Origin: Chionis minor
Lineage: Eukaryota > Chordata > Aves > Charadriiformes > Chionididae
Direction: 5' to 3'
Length of the DNA: 64,000 nt
Assembly (NCBI GenBank): GCA_013398295.1
Contig: VZSF01009106.1
Span: 62,001 to 126,000 of the forward strand
Shown: piece after piece, positions 46,301 through 61,300 of the stretch
Layout: the number at the start of each line of letters is the position of its first letter
Numbering within the stretch: the first letter of the stretch is position 1
Notes under the pieces: model-generated
The model's input: the letters and a program-made list of their open reading frames with translations, nothing else
Database searches by the model: none
Told to the model about the DNA's origin: nothing
Translations under genes and position numbers: made by a program

Positions 46301-49300
46301 GATTAGTCCTATCAGTCAGAAGAAAAGTACAAGGCAGAGGTAATAATCTTCCCTTAGGTTGTATTTCAGATTGACAAACTGTATTGTTGTTCTTACTGAA
46401 GCTCATGATAGACTAAAATAATTCATAGCTGCATCTATAGGTTAAATGAAAAGAAGCTGTTTTATGCTTTAGTATACAGTACTCTCAGAGGTGATAAAAT
46501 GCTGAGAAGATGAGCTTAACTGCAGCTCCTACGGGAAAAGCAAGAAAAATGAGGGAACCAAAGATGAGATGTCATGAATGTATTTATAAGCTTTTTTAAA
46601 GAATTATCTAAAACTGATGATGGTAATGCTGCATTGTAAAGAGGACAAAATGGGTAGTAGGGATATGGTTGTGTTATTCTAATGAAGTAAACAATCATTA
46701 AACAAGGTGTAATACAGAAACAAACTAAATATGAATTTAGACTAAGCTTTAGGAACCATGGTATGAAGTACATTCATGATTCTGTCTTATGTATGTTTTC
46801 CTTCTGAGGGTATCTTGATAAGAAACATACTTCTCAATTCTGTATCCCTTATGCCTGTGAGCTATCTCATTAAAGTTTAGACATCAGGACTGATGACAAG
46901 CCGGTCAATAGATACCAAGTCTCCTGAGAAAGCATGCAATGAACAGACAGAAGAAATCTATTACAAATCCTGTGTTGATGTGGAAGAGAGAGAAAGATGA
47001 GAGCTGAATTTGTTAACCTTTGTTATTGTTCAACTATTACAAGGATTGAGCATTAGAAGTAGACAGGTCATTAAGAAAGATTTGGGGAATAAGGATTTTC
47101 TAAATTTAAACACATGTAAGGAGAAGAAAAAAAGAAGCAAGATGGAGATGTGGGGAAGTAGAGAGTACTAAATAATGTACTAATGCCTTCTATTATTTAT
47201 AAAAAATATGCTGATTATGCAAAAAATGCACAAGTACTCCTACGTTGTGTAAAATTATTCTTATACATGTGTAAAACATCAGGATCTAAAAACAGATTGG
47301 TGGTCAAATGACTCTAAGTCAGTCTTACGTATTTGCTCTTTATACTGATTGATCTTTCACCCTATTCTAGCTCTAAGATGACTCTTTCAATTACTGTGCT
47401 GTGTAAAACTATTGCTTTTTTTTCCAATTTCAGCTTTTCCTTAAGAGCAGCTGTTATCCTCCTTTGATGCAACAAGCATCGTGGACTTCGGCAGCTCCAT
47501 TTAAAGAACAGAGTTACTACCGAAGCCCAAGTGACTCCATAGCTAATAACTATACTCTTACTGCACGGGATTTAACATTGAAAAATGTGCACAAATTAAA
47601 GTCCTCTTCGATGACAGGGACATCACTGGGTCCAGCAGAGCAGAGAACAGCCTCACTGCGTATCCATATTTGAATGTGTTTATAAGTTTAGCCTTGCTTG
47701 TTCTATGCATTTTTATCTGTAATTGCTTATTTGTTAAGGCATCGTCCCTAGAAAAACCACTTATCCTTATCACCTCAGGGTCAGTATAGACAAATTCCCA
47801 AAAGCACGCATAACTTTATTAAGGGTAAGGCCAGTTTCTGATAAATTAGTTAGGTTCATCCCTCCAAATAATCATGTGCAGTTATTTGGAGCGAATTGTT
47901 TGCAAAGCAGCAAATGAACAAAATACAAGTTAGCTCTTATTAGTGCTAGAAATAAAAGTACCAACACAAGCAAACTCAATGTGTGCCCGTTATGCTCATA
48001 TTAATGAGTCTTGCATAGCAAAGCAAGATGGGGGACAGGCATGAAAATGTTTACGTGAGGATCAAATACAAGAAGTGTTGCTTAATACATTGTTTACATC
48101 TAAACCACGTAATTGATGTATTTGTTAGCAAACTGTGCGTACCTATGTGAATCCTACAATATGAGATACTGTGTGCTGTTGGTTCAACATGACATTGTGA
48201 TAAAAAGCAAATAAGGTTGAGTTTTAATAGTCTTGCTATTTAAGTTTACCAATATGTATATATCAAACATTTTATGAAAACAAGTTGTTTAGGCTTTAAG
48301 TATCTTAATAGTTACAGGTGTCAAAGTAACTCCATTACTTAGTCTGAAAATGCCAAAGTAAGTTATTAATGAGCTTTATTTCCTAATTATCTATATAAAT
48401 GTCCTCTGTATCAAGGTTAAGATATTCATAAACCATAGTTTTCAACATACTGTCGGTCTGTCTGTGAATATACTCATCCTGTATTGTTGCTTTGCTTCCC
48501 TGACTCATTAGAAATTGTTTTGTTTCCCTGGGATAGGTGAGACGTAATAGCTTCAAAATCTGCTTAGCCCCCTTGTACGCTATTTAAGAAGGGTTTGGTT
48601 TTGTTTATTGTGTCTCTCTAACAGTTTCTTTATCACACACGTGATTCTTCTACTCCCTGTACTTCTCCAGTGCATGTGGGAGGAAGGTCGTGGTACCTTT
48701 CTTGGTGAAATTGGCATGATGTATTAATTTTGTTAAAAGATCTATTTATTTGTACTCTGAAAAGCATATGGTTTGTAGTTCTCCGATTTTTCATGTGCAG
48801 TATATTTGATGGAACTATACTTCTTGCAGAAGTGCTTTTATATTCAACATAGAAAGTCCCAGTGCAGAAGATACGGTTTTTGCAGCGAGGTATGTGAGCA
48901 CTGAAGTCTTAAGCATGAGCTGAATGCTTTCCTGAAGCTAGTTTGTAGTCCCAGAATCAGCAAGGTTATTTAACATATGATTTTAAAGTCTTGCTAAATG
49001 CTAAGTCAAAACTAAAGGCTTCTTTGTGACATTGTAGGTTTCTGTTATTTCATTATCTGATTAATTGACTTGCATCTGTTTTTCACCAATCGGAAATATC
49101 TTATTTGAAAAATATTCCCGTATGTGATTTTCTTAACTAGTGCTTAAAGCTTCAAAAGAATTTGATCCTTCTATGAAAAAGCTCAAACTTTCACAAGGAA
49201 GTCGATGGAATTCTGATAGGTAAGGTACTGTAATGTTATAAAGATGCGGATTATTCCAACCAGTCTAGATACCTGAGTTGTGATTTAGTATTTCTTTCTA

Positions 49301-52300
49301 CTTGGATGCTATGTTAAGCATCCAAGCATGAGAAGTATCTACAGAAATTGTATGTGCATCAAGACTGAAATACCATGATGTGATAAGTGAGCACATTTAA
49401 CTGCTGCTTTGTGGCAGGACAAATTTCAGTCTTAGGCATGCTAATGGAAAGGTCTTTTATGATTACTGACTTGAGAGCCCAGAGTTTAGTTAATAGAGGA
49501 GCAGATTGTAGAAATGAAGTCTCTCAGGTTTGCTGTGAGTGTTTAAATGCTCTGTGATGCTTATAGAATGGTGTCAAATTGGGTACTCTGCTGTTGTGAA
49601 TATTTCTTTTTATCTTCTTGTGCTTGTGTTCATGTATGAAACAAGGAAATAGTCCTATTTGGAAGTGCTATGATAACTCTCATACTCCTTGTAAGAGAAC
49701 ATGGTGATGAGTACCATAAAAAAGACAAAAGGCATATTTAAATTCTCTTCAGCACAGCATATAATCATTAAAAAGATGTCTGTGGTGTAACATTTATGCA
49801 AATGAGCCAAATTGAACTTTTGGCTCAGATTGTGAAGATTTTGGTAAGATAATCACCTGAAATAGGTGGAGATCTTTGACAACCTAAATAATAGTGCTAG
49901 TAGGTCTGTCTCTGATAGTATTGCTTATAAGATACTGCCCGTCTGAGTGATCCTGTGCAGTTGTAAGGCTTATATGATTGTATTCTTTCTGTTAAAGTAG
50001 TATACTATGTTATGCGATTTTACTGCAGTTTTTTTAGGAGTAACTGAAATACTTCATAGGTCATACTTGTCCTCAGTGCGGTGTAAGTTATTTATATAAT
50101 GCTTGTCATTTGTCCATGTTGATTTAAGAATCCATTACTGCTTCTTTATTCACTAAACTTGTATTCTTTTTTTTTTCCCCCAGAGGTTTAACCTTGTTGA
50201 ACAGCTTGGATCCCATTTCACTGTGTGCACCTGCTCATATGCCAGAATTACATGTCATACATTATATAGACGACCAACCATTGACCCCAGAAGAACAATT
50301 TGTTATCATGCACTTACATGAGAAGGAGATAAGTAAGCAAGAAAAGCCACCTTCAAGAAATGATATAGAGGTATTTATATGATTTCTTTTAAATATAAAA
50401 TAGCAGCAGTAATCTTCCACAATATATGTCTGTAAGGTGTTTACTTGAAAGTAGTTGAGAAAAGAAGACAGCACATGAGGTTTAGAAGATGTAAATATTC
50501 AGTATAGTAAATTGCTGTTAAATATTGTCAACTCCTTTCCCATTTGTATCTCTATCTGTCTATACAGTCTGGTTTTTTATTCTGATGGGTTTGCAAGTAG
50601 AAGTATCTTCCAAAATTCTTAACCTCTCACATTGTTGGCTAGTACTTCAGAAATCAGCAATTTAATATGCTCCACTCAATTCTATTGGTGTATAAACTTA
50701 CATCAAAACAGATGGAAGTATTGTGAAAATGTCAGGCATTGGCAGTGCTTTAAAAAGACCCAAGAGATTGATACATAAAATCCATTATATTCAAACACCT
50801 TTCAATTGTGGAAAACGTTGAAGTGATAGAAAATATTTTGTTGTAATTCATTACCTGTCAGAAAATTCACACAATAAGCATAATATTTTTAACATTTTTA
50901 GCGCTACTGTTACTACATACATAATGGAGTGCAGGAAGACATGCTGGCACCTCAGGATAAGGAAGTGATGAATGTAATTTTAAGGCATATCCCAGCTCAC
51001 ATTCTTGCTAACACAGACCTGAAGAATTTACTTGCAAGTTTAAAAGAAGAGATTAAGGCAGACTATCGTATCAGCCTCATGAAAGCCATTGGTAAGACTC
51101 AAAATCTCCTAGCAATTCAGAGTATGTAGACATTTAGTGCACTTTGAAAGCATTCTATTCTTAGCACCCATGGAGAATTCCTTTGGGGTCAGTAGAACTG
51201 CAATAGATATCTGAGAGAATATAATCTCTGATCGTGCTGCATAACATTCCATTTTCAACAAATATGTATTTACTAAACCCTGCATCCCATCACTTAAATG
51301 TAGTAATTTCCAAGTTCAGTAGTTCTGGGTGCATAGAATAATTTTGTCAATACTTATGCAGTTTCCCATTCCTAATTAGAATCCAAATCACATTCAAAAT
51401 GTGTAATTCTGCATCATCTCATCAGATGTATAAGGAGGGAGTTGATCAAATGATAGTGGGCAAGGAGTAATCATCTTAATTTGTAGCAAAAGAAGTTCGA
51501 TAAGACATTAGAAAGATATTGTTACTATAAAGACAGTGAAGCACTGCAGTGTTCATTGTTACTCATTGATGGAGGCTCTGAAGCGCATGATAGACAAGGA
51601 TCTGTCAATAGCAGTCTAAGTGTTCTGATGTAGGGAGAGGGTAAACTAGGCTGTTTTAACAGGTACTTCCCAGGCTAACATTTTTGTTATTCTGCTATAA
51701 GTGAGTGATACCCATTAACAGCCAAATTAATCTGTCTCGTAACTCCAGTGAAGTCAGATGTTACACGGGGATCATGTCACAAGTTCAAAGAATTTCATTT
51801 AAGACATTACAGGAATAAGGAAAATTAATCTGCATGATTACACTGCTCATGTTCAACAAATAGAAGTTCATCATATATAAGTAAATACAAAAGAATGTCA
51901 TAATCCTTGAAAATCAGTAATGCCCATCTGAAAATGAATGTGAAAGAGGCAGTTCTGTAGAACATGAGATTTTTTTTACAATTTTCTTAGGTTTTCCACG
52001 CTAAATAATTCCTTTAAATTTTCTTAAATATGTGGACTGTTAAGTAGTTGTGGCCTCTCATTCATGACAACATAGGAAGAAGAGATTGCACGGTTTTCAC
52101 TCTGCATTCTATAGTCTCTGATATCTTTCTAAGTACCTTTTAGTTTACCTTTTATCAGTGTCACAATTTTAGTGTTTGTGGTCCCTTTTTGTGATAATGC
52201 TAATATCAACAGGGGGTAGTGAGTCTGCTTCCCATCTTTTGTTAATCTCCTACATAATAGGCCACTGGCTGGAAGTGGTAGCACATGACTTTTGGCATTC

Positions 52301-55300
52301 AGCAGATCATAGATCAGTCCTTTGAATGTCATGTCCTTCCTAGATACAACAGATGATTCGTAACATTCCTGTATTTCACAAACATTTAAGAGGCCTTATA
52401 AAGATCATCCCTGAAAGAGATATTCCCATGCTTGGTTTATGGACGAGGAATCGAAGCACAAAATAAATATGCTTCAACTGGCAAGACAGAACAAAAAGCC
52501 ATTTCTCCTGCCTCCTATTTTTAGAACCGTGACAAAATCTTTTTTCTTTTTCTGAAATAATAGTCTGATTTGATTATTGTGCTGTATTTCACCCTAAAAA
52601 CATGTAAGTAACTATATGACAGTGTATGAATTTTAAATGTGCAGAATTCTGTGACTTCCTGAGCTATGGAGATACTATGTTTTCATCTCTAGGTTTTGAC
52701 CATACATGCAGTCTCACCATGACATACATGATTTGTTCTAGTTGATTACATCTTGATGGATCCATCTGAGAGAGAAAGATTGGTTATTGGAAGTACCCCA
52801 CGCCCTTTTCCCCAGAGAGTTGTCCGTGCACCAGTCCCATGGCACAGCTCTTACGAAGAAGTGAAAAGCTGGAATGAAAGGAATCTATTCATAGTGAATC
52901 CATTGATGCCCACTTTGCAACAGCTCTGGCTTTCTGAGTAAGATGTCTTGTTCATAGAATCGTAGTTAAATTCAGAATGTTTTTATTTTATGGCTTGGTT
53001 AGAGAGTGCCTCTGCTGACTGCTCTACATGTGCTATGGAGATCTTCAGGGAGCCAGTAGAGAGGAAGTGGTAAAATTGGTTCTGTTTTCTAAAGATTATT
53101 TTTTTTCTGAGCCCTGTAAGAATTTCAACATGAAATGATTATTTCCTGCAGACTCTGAATGCAAGCATGAACATGTTTTACATGTCCACAGTGAAGAATG
53201 GATAACTTTGTGATGGGAAAAGATCATCCCCTTTGTTAAAAGGTGTTTTCTCTAAATTAACATTAAATGCTCAAGTAAACAGTGATTTGAAATTCTCATC
53301 TTGATTCCTGAAATTAACAAAACTAACTCTTAAAATTGAGTCTCTTTCAAATGTTTGTAGTTGGAAGTTGTTGTGGGGAATTCTGAGGATTGAGTGTTTT
53401 CTTATGAAGTTAAATATCGTAGTGAGTAATCCTGAGGACTGTTTTTGCATTTAAGTAACATTTGTAGGAATTTAAGCTCTTGTATGTTACAGACTGTGAT
53501 GTACAGCATGCTGATGAAATTTTACTTTTTTCCCCCTTAGGGTAGCCAGGACAGGTACTTATTACTATTAATATGGAATAGAACCAGTAGGTGTTATTCT
53601 GTATGTTCTTTAATGGCTGGACATACTAATGAAACTAGGAAAAGGACAAGAAATTATTGTGACCATTTTAGCAAAATGTAACACGATTTTAAATACAACT
53701 ACAAAATGAAATTTGTGAAGCCTTTTATGTTTGCTAATAGCAAAAAAACCCATTAGAAGTGCACTTGTTGGACAGCTTATCAATGAAGTGATATGCATCA
53801 ATGAAATGGTATTATTCATGTTTATAAATACATGTGAGACCTTCCTGACTATATTTCATGGATTTTTTTAAGCAGAATTGCATAAAATATCTACTATTTG
53901 TTTTATTTCTGTAGGTATAGTCATCTAAGGTTTGTTCGCACTGAGGAAATACTTTGTAGAGACCTGCCACTGTTGCCGAGTGAATTTGAGGAGGTCATTC
54001 GAAGACACTGCATGGAAGCTCACGATATTCTTCAGAACAAGTCAGTGCTGAATGTAGTAAGAGTAGATAAATAGAGTATCTTAGGGTCTGATTTACATGA
54101 AGCTCCCTTTTTTAAAACAGATCTTAGACTGAGATGACACTAGTCCCAACCACAAGGCTGCGAAAACAAAGGGGAAAATAGCAGAGAGGGATAAACATTG
54201 GGGTGCTAAAAGAGCTATCGAAACTGCAAGAGTGCTTGCACAAATGCAAATGGGAATAAACTGGCTATGAATAAATATAGATCGGAAATTAGAAGGATTC
54301 TAACCATGAGAAGAGTGGAGTCTAAATCTATAAAAACAGTGACAGAAAACCTAATTTTTTAATTATAGAAATCGATCCGTGTAACAAAGATTATAAGAGG
54401 TAATAGCTCATGATATTAGGTGACTGCATTCTGCCACCTGAGATTGCTTCCAGACTTAAGGTTCTCATTTAATGCTAATAATTTAATATTGTCACTAGTA
54501 TTTTGTCTATTAATATTAATTTAAACTAATAGCAGGGGCCCATTGTAACAGGAATCCTTAGCTTAAATACTCAAGTTTCCTCTAAGTTCTGGTAGGTACA
54601 GTTTTGTTTGACATCTAATTAACAGTTCTCTGCTAGCCCTTTGAATTTTGCTCATTCTTTGGGTAATTTCTGAGTTTAAATTTCATTGCAAGGAACAAAG
54701 TAAGACTAATAAGCTTTTAAACACTTCGTCTCCATATTATTTCTTTGTAGGTGGATCCCAACTTGTGCATCCATTTTCATTGATCAAAAAAAGAAATGGC
54801 TTGATTTTGCTCCTGAAAATGACTGTGATTCCCCTCAGCAAGTTGAAAGCTATTTTTGTTCAGTGGCAACTCTAATGTCATTACAATTACGTGAGATGGT
54901 TGTTAACTCCTTAGAAGATCTTCTTGCATTTTTTATGATCCACAAGGTATATGCTGTGCAGTGTATCTATAGTTTTCAGTGTTACATAGAGATAACAATT
55001 CATATAGTCATAAAAAGTAATGCTCTTTGAAGGCTAAAATATCCCAGATAGCTGTTGCCTCCATAAAAAATGGCTAGATGCTTCAAACACTTGGTGCATA
55101 CTCAGTGGAATTTTCTTTGCATGGTCAAGAACTGCTCACTTGAATAATCATTTTGCAGGCCTAGGGTTATGACTAGCAGTTTATAGGAGTTTTCAACTCT
55201 GTCTTGAGTGAGTGTGGCTTTTTTGGTGTGGAGTTTTTTTTAGTTTTATTTTTCTTGGCCTTTATTAGGCAAAACACTTAAATGTGTTTTTCTGAAAGCA

Positions 55301-58300
55301 CATGAATAATCCTCTTTGAAGTCAAAAGTGTGCATAGTCGTGCATGTAATCCTTTACAGAGGTAATTTGTGTATGTGGTGTCCCTGTGTATTTCAAATGA
55401 GCACTCTGTATTACTTCAAGTAATGCAGATAATTATAATAAACATTACACCATGAGAGATTTTACTACTGTTTCGGCTGTGATAAAATTGCCTCTTAGTG
55501 GAAATTAGTTACTAAATATCAGATCACCCAGTATTTACGATGATAAGACAAAATGAGACATATTTAAACAGAATAAATGTGGCTGATTAAATACTGTATT
55601 GCAGCCAGAGGACAGAGGATCACAATATGATATGCTGTCAAACTTCTGCTAAGCCTTGCATCTGGGTGATGATGGTGTTGCTGATGGTTGGGCGGGGTGG
55701 GGGTTAGGTTTGTTTTTTCTTGTCAGTTGGTTTGTGTTTGTGTTTTGTTGTGTGGTATTTTCGGTAAGGTTTGTGTGTGTGTTGTTTTGTTTTTTAAAAA
55801 TCATTATAGTATCTACATTACAAGTCTATGGACTAGGACTCCATTACTGTAAAGGCAGTTTAGGGGTAGGACAGTTCTTACTAACCATACAAGGCATTCA
55901 AAAAACCAGGATCTTGTTTGTTTCTAGATTTTATTTCTGATAGGCGTTATGGATATTTTTGTTTAGAGCCAGAGCAGGTTCACCTACAGCAGGTTGCACA
56001 GGGTGGCGTCCAGGCAGGTTTTGAATGTCTCCAGAGTCGGAGACTCCACCACCTCTCTGGGCAGCCTGTTCCAGTGCTCTGTCACCCTCAAAGGAAAGAA
56101 GTTCCTCCTCATGTTCAGATAGAACTTCCTGTGTTCAAGTTTGTGCCCGTTACCTCTTGCCTGTCACTGGGCACCACTGAAAAAAGACTGGCCCCCTCCT
56201 CCTGGCATCCTCCCTTTAAGTATTTATAAGCATTGATGAGATATTTTTAAGCTTGGTAAGATAAGGATGGTGAAACACTGGCCCAGGTTTCCCAGAGAGG
56301 TGGTTGATGCCCCATCCCTGGAAACATTCAAGGTCAGTTTGGACGAGGCTCTGAGCAACCTGATCTAGTCGAAGTTGAAGATGTCCCCGCTTGTTGCAGG
56401 GGAAATCGGACTTTTAAAGGTCCCTTCCAACCCAAAGTATTCTATGAGTCCTTTAAAAATTATTATAGTTACAGTTGATTTCTTTGGCATGTAGAATTTT
56501 CATTCTTTTCCCTAAGGATGGAAGTGATTTTACAGAACCATATCAAGAAATGCAGTTCTTTGTACCTCAGATACTCACAGTCAAACTCAGTGTGGAAGAA
56601 CCCAATATTGTCTTTGAGCCACCTTTGAAAGAATGTTGGGATTTAATGAGTCATTGCTTCAGGGAGATCCTGCACAGTGCTGAGGAACTTCCAAAGGTAC
56701 TGGATAAGTTATAGCTGCATACAAAATACAATATGAATAAAAACTGTCCGTGATATAAAAAGTTATAAATAAGGCAGAAAACTGACAAATAGAAGATAAA
56801 GACGAGGGTTGTGTGTCATGAATTGTGTGAACTTTTGTGATTATAGAAGGTAGCATAGGAATTGTTCTTTTTCAGACTGAAGTTATATCAAAGCCCTGAT
56901 TTGATTTTCATATCATTTTTGCAAGCAAACTATGTGTAACCAAGTGTTAATTATGAATCAGAGGCTTTTCACATTGCAGTGTTTTTACCAAATAATACAT
57001 TTTTTTGAAGTGGTGGGTGAATGGGTAATAGAATACATTATTTCCTTTATTGTGCATGTTATTACAGTATTTGCAATGGTTTCCTTTAGGTAGAAAGATT
57101 TCTGTTTCCAGAATTAAAAAGAGATGATCTCACTCTCAGCACAGTCAAACCAGATGAGTCATTGTTTTCAGAGTATGTGAACAAACTTGAAAAGGTCTTT
57201 GAGAGCAACATACTTGGTCCACAGAAGTAAGTTTTGGCTCTTAACTCCATTGCCCATCCAAACCCTCAGATTGATAACACCGTCCATTTGCCTCAAACAA
57301 AACAGTTTGAGTTGATTTGTTTCTTATTATAGAGAATCTTCACATTGGAATCTTATTGGGGTTTTTTGTGATCTTCTTTGTTTAAGGTATTTAAACGTGT
57401 ACAAGAAATACAGCAGTCTTTTGAACAACAATGCACAGCAAGATGTCACAGATTTCTTGAAAGAAGGTCATTCTTTAGAAGCTTTAACAGAGGTAGTATG
57501 TAACTGACAACTACTACATGTTCATACAGCAGCTAACACATCACATGACTTCCTAATACATTGCCTAAAGAACTCCTATTCAAATAACTTGTTCTATCCT
57601 TGGGAATACTAGGGAAGCCGTCTCAATTTACTTAGCCCCTTACTGTAGAGCTGCTGTGCAGATGTAGGGGGAGGTTTCTTTATGGCCACTTTCTATGGGT
57701 TTTGTTGGGTCTTAGTAGAAGTCCAGTGGAAGGCTGCCCAGAGTATTTGCTGAATCTGCAGCTTGCTCATCTTTTAACTGTCTTGTCCATAGTCACCCCT
57801 GTCTACTTTTCTCTCTGCATTCCCAAGTTAGCCGATAGCCAAATACTTCTCTAGGCAACTTGTGGTGTTCCTTAATATGGCGTATTACTGTGCAAAGCTT
57901 TCAGCCCTGGAATCTGTGGATAGGAGCTGAGCTCTGGAGAGATGAAAAATACTTGTTCCTTCTTTTTGGAATATATTATCCATTTTCTGGGTGGGAACTA
58001 ATTGGCATTGTTGTTTAGCTTTTTTATCTGTGGACTTTAAGGAAAAATTGCAAATTTATTATTTTCCATTTGTAGAAGATTGACAGCTTAACAAAACTGA
58101 AAAGAGAGATTGCTTCCATGCATGTCACTGTCCCTCTGGCCATGTTCTGTCTGGATGCTGCACAACTGAATGAGGAACTCTGCAATCGGACCCAAAATCT
58201 TAAGGATAGATTGATTGAATTTGAAGTGATGGAAAATAGAGATTTAAATAAAAGGTACATGTTGTTAGCATGCATGATTCTTGCTGTCTGTGTGGACTGA

Positions 58301-61300
58301 TGCTGTATGTCTGTGGATGAGACAAGTCATTCATCTACTGGGTTTTCTAGTGCTGACCAGACATGTGCAAGGACACCAAAGTGTGTATTTAAAATTAACA
58401 GGAACAGAAATACTTGCCCATAAATATCTAACCTAGTCTATATAGGGTGTACACAGAGATTAAACTGGAAATATGCCAGTGTTTGTTCCTCTTTTACTGA
58501 CATTCTAGGATTTGGGTTGAGGTCCTTGATTCCCCTGCTGGTGTCCAGCTAAAGCAACATGAAGAATGTACGATGCAGCTCTGCGTTTGTCTTGTCCCTG
58601 ACTTTTTTTGTTTCCCCTAGGGAAGTAATGGTACTAATTTCATATCTTGCAAGTTTAAAGAAAAAAAAAAAGTACCTTGAAAATATCATTTGACTCCATT
58701 GTAATGGGATAATCCTGGTTCTGTGAATCAAAAACACCCCCACCCGCAACCAAAAATCCCCAGCAAAAAACCCCAACACTCTGTCAATTAAAGAATACTT
58801 CCACAGTGAATGGAGAGGGACAGTCAGCGTAAAGAAAGGATTCAACCCACTGATCTAAAAAGCATGTCCAAGTGGAGATGGACCACAGTCTAGAGTGGCC
58901 TCTCTGCCTCCGCTCACTGTGGAGGGGATCTAGACAATCAGTGAGTTTATGACAATGACCTTGTACTGAACGGCTAACGTTTGGAAGGCCTGAGTTGATT
59001 TAAATAACCCTGTCCTTTGTGTGTAGTCACTGTTTGCATGGCTGCTCTCGGTATAGCTGTAGTACTGAACTGGAACCTGGAACAAGAAAATGTATCACTA
59101 TAAAGAAAGGAAAATAACATTTTTTCCTTTCTGTATTTTCCGTTCCCACATACAATATAACATAAATTTCATTGTTTAATAATTTTTCTCTTTATAGCTT
59201 TGTTTCATACCATGCACTTGATTTTATTTTTGTGGTGTGATTAAGTGAGCTCTTGCTTAATGCATTCAAACATTTCTTTCTGAGGCAGATTGGGACTTGA
59301 AATTCTAAACCTATAGGAAGGAAGCTGTTAATGTGCTGTTGACTGTAATTTGGAACCAATTTAGCGATCATTCTGTTGTATATCAGCTCTTGTAAACATA
59401 GCAGACTGTTACAGAATAACAGAATAATAGAATTGACTGTACAGAGTACAATGGCATCCTTAATAAATGCCTATCTGCTGTCTGTATTCAATCTGAAGAC
59501 TTAATTTATGAAGAAATTTAATATTCTTGTTTAAAAGACAAACTTCATTAACAAGATCTTGCATCTCTCTTCACTTACAGTTGCAGTGATATGTCTGTTT
59601 TTGCTTTTTTTGTAGAATTTGCAATGAATATAACTTAATTGCAAAGAGAATAAGCGAGGTGCCTCTGAACACTGAAAAGCTAGTGGAATTTGATGCATAC
59701 TTAAAGAAATCCAGCGAAGTTACTGTTTGTAAACTGAGACAGGGGGTTGCTGCAGCAGCACGCAGACTGGAATTCCTCATGGACTATGCTGATCTTTCGT
59801 GTATGTCTCAATGACAGAATATGAAAGTCTCTGTATGAAAATACTTATATATAGATATTGGGCTCTGCATGGATAAATGGTGCATCTTCTAAAATGCTAA
59901 TGGTATTTAGTAGGGGCCAAAATGTACTGACGGAGGAAGGAACGGTTAGAGAAATGGCATGTAGCACAAACAGTGTTTTTTCTGTTTTAGAGAATGTCTT
60001 AGGCACTATCAGATTAATTGCATGTCATCTGGCCAAATGATCTTACACTTCTATGTTATTCAATAAAAAGTCTGCAGTGAAAAAACCTCTAAAAAGCAAT
60101 GTCTCGAAGGCTCTAGGACGGCTTTTGGAAAGTGTGAGAACTTGCATCTCTGCAGTTGAATACATTGATCAGTGGAGGCTTTTTGTCATTTTGCTGTCCT
60201 TAGTTGATATAAAGGCTGTTCTCCAAGATGGAAAAACATCTGTAGAAGTTGCTTTTAGTTTGCACTTCTATTCCAAGCAAAAAATGTGTTATTCACAGAT
60301 GCCTTATGTTATTTGCTGCACATAAAAATGAATATGAATGCATACCCATTTTAGTGGCAGGATGATCCTTCATCCTAAGAGCAGAATGCACACTCAAATC
60401 AGACAGTGATGGAAATAACTAGGTTATGCTATATTTATTAGAATTTGGTTTTGATAAAAATCGGGGTGCTTGTGGAAGCCCATATATTTTTCTGTTACAT
60501 TTTGGACTGGAGTGTTTGCATGTGCAGTATTTCATAATTGCATACTCTTTGTAGCTAGGTTTGTAAGCATGTGTCCTGCAGTTACTTAGAATGAGCTAAG
60601 TGCACTGAACAAACAGACAAATATGAAGATGGAAATGTCTGCTCATTGTAGTTGTTATGCTCTAGCTTTTGTCAATAATTCAGTATTTACAAATTGTGAA
60701 CTAAAAATGGTTTAAGCTTTACTTTTATCCACCTTATGTAGATATGTTATATATATTTAATTAGAAATGGTCTTTCTCTTTGTGTAGTTGAATGGAGTTT
60801 ATATTCTGGAATAGCTGTTCATACTAATTTTCTCTGCCTAGCTGTGGTCTTACTCAGAGAATTTCACATTCTTAGCTTGATTTTAGGGTTTTGCTATCAA
60901 TCTAACTTGTTTCAGAGAACAGTTCTCTGTTCAGTGAAGATAATTCAGCCAGCAGCTTGAAATACATAGCTTCTTAGACAGCTTATTCCTAAACGTAGTT
61001 GTAGCTATTTTGCTTACTCTTCACAACAGCCATTCTATTAGATCATTTGTTAAAAGGTATTTTCTCAAAGATGTCTGTATATTTTTAATTTTAGATGATG
61101 ACATAAACCTGAATAGCACAGTTTTCCATTGGCCTGATCAGATTGAGATAATCTTTGAAAATGGTAGAGATCAGTTGTACAACAGCAGGAATCATGCAGA
61201 GATGGTTTTGCTTGAAAGGTATGGTGTTAAGACATTTTTTTTAGCTGGGTATTTTTAAAGAAAAGAAAAATTTCATTGTCATCAAGGGGGAGTTAATGTC

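Noticed and set aside
48830..48889. 60-base exon-like segment with good splice sites between DNAH3 exons 3 and 4
   Set aside because: In the phase set by its neighbours it has an in-frame TAG, and it matches no DNAH3 segment. It could at most be a poison exon; kept out without RNA evidence.
55918..56229. 103-codon open frame in a DNAH3 intron
   Set aside because: Lies within an antisense CR1 fragment.
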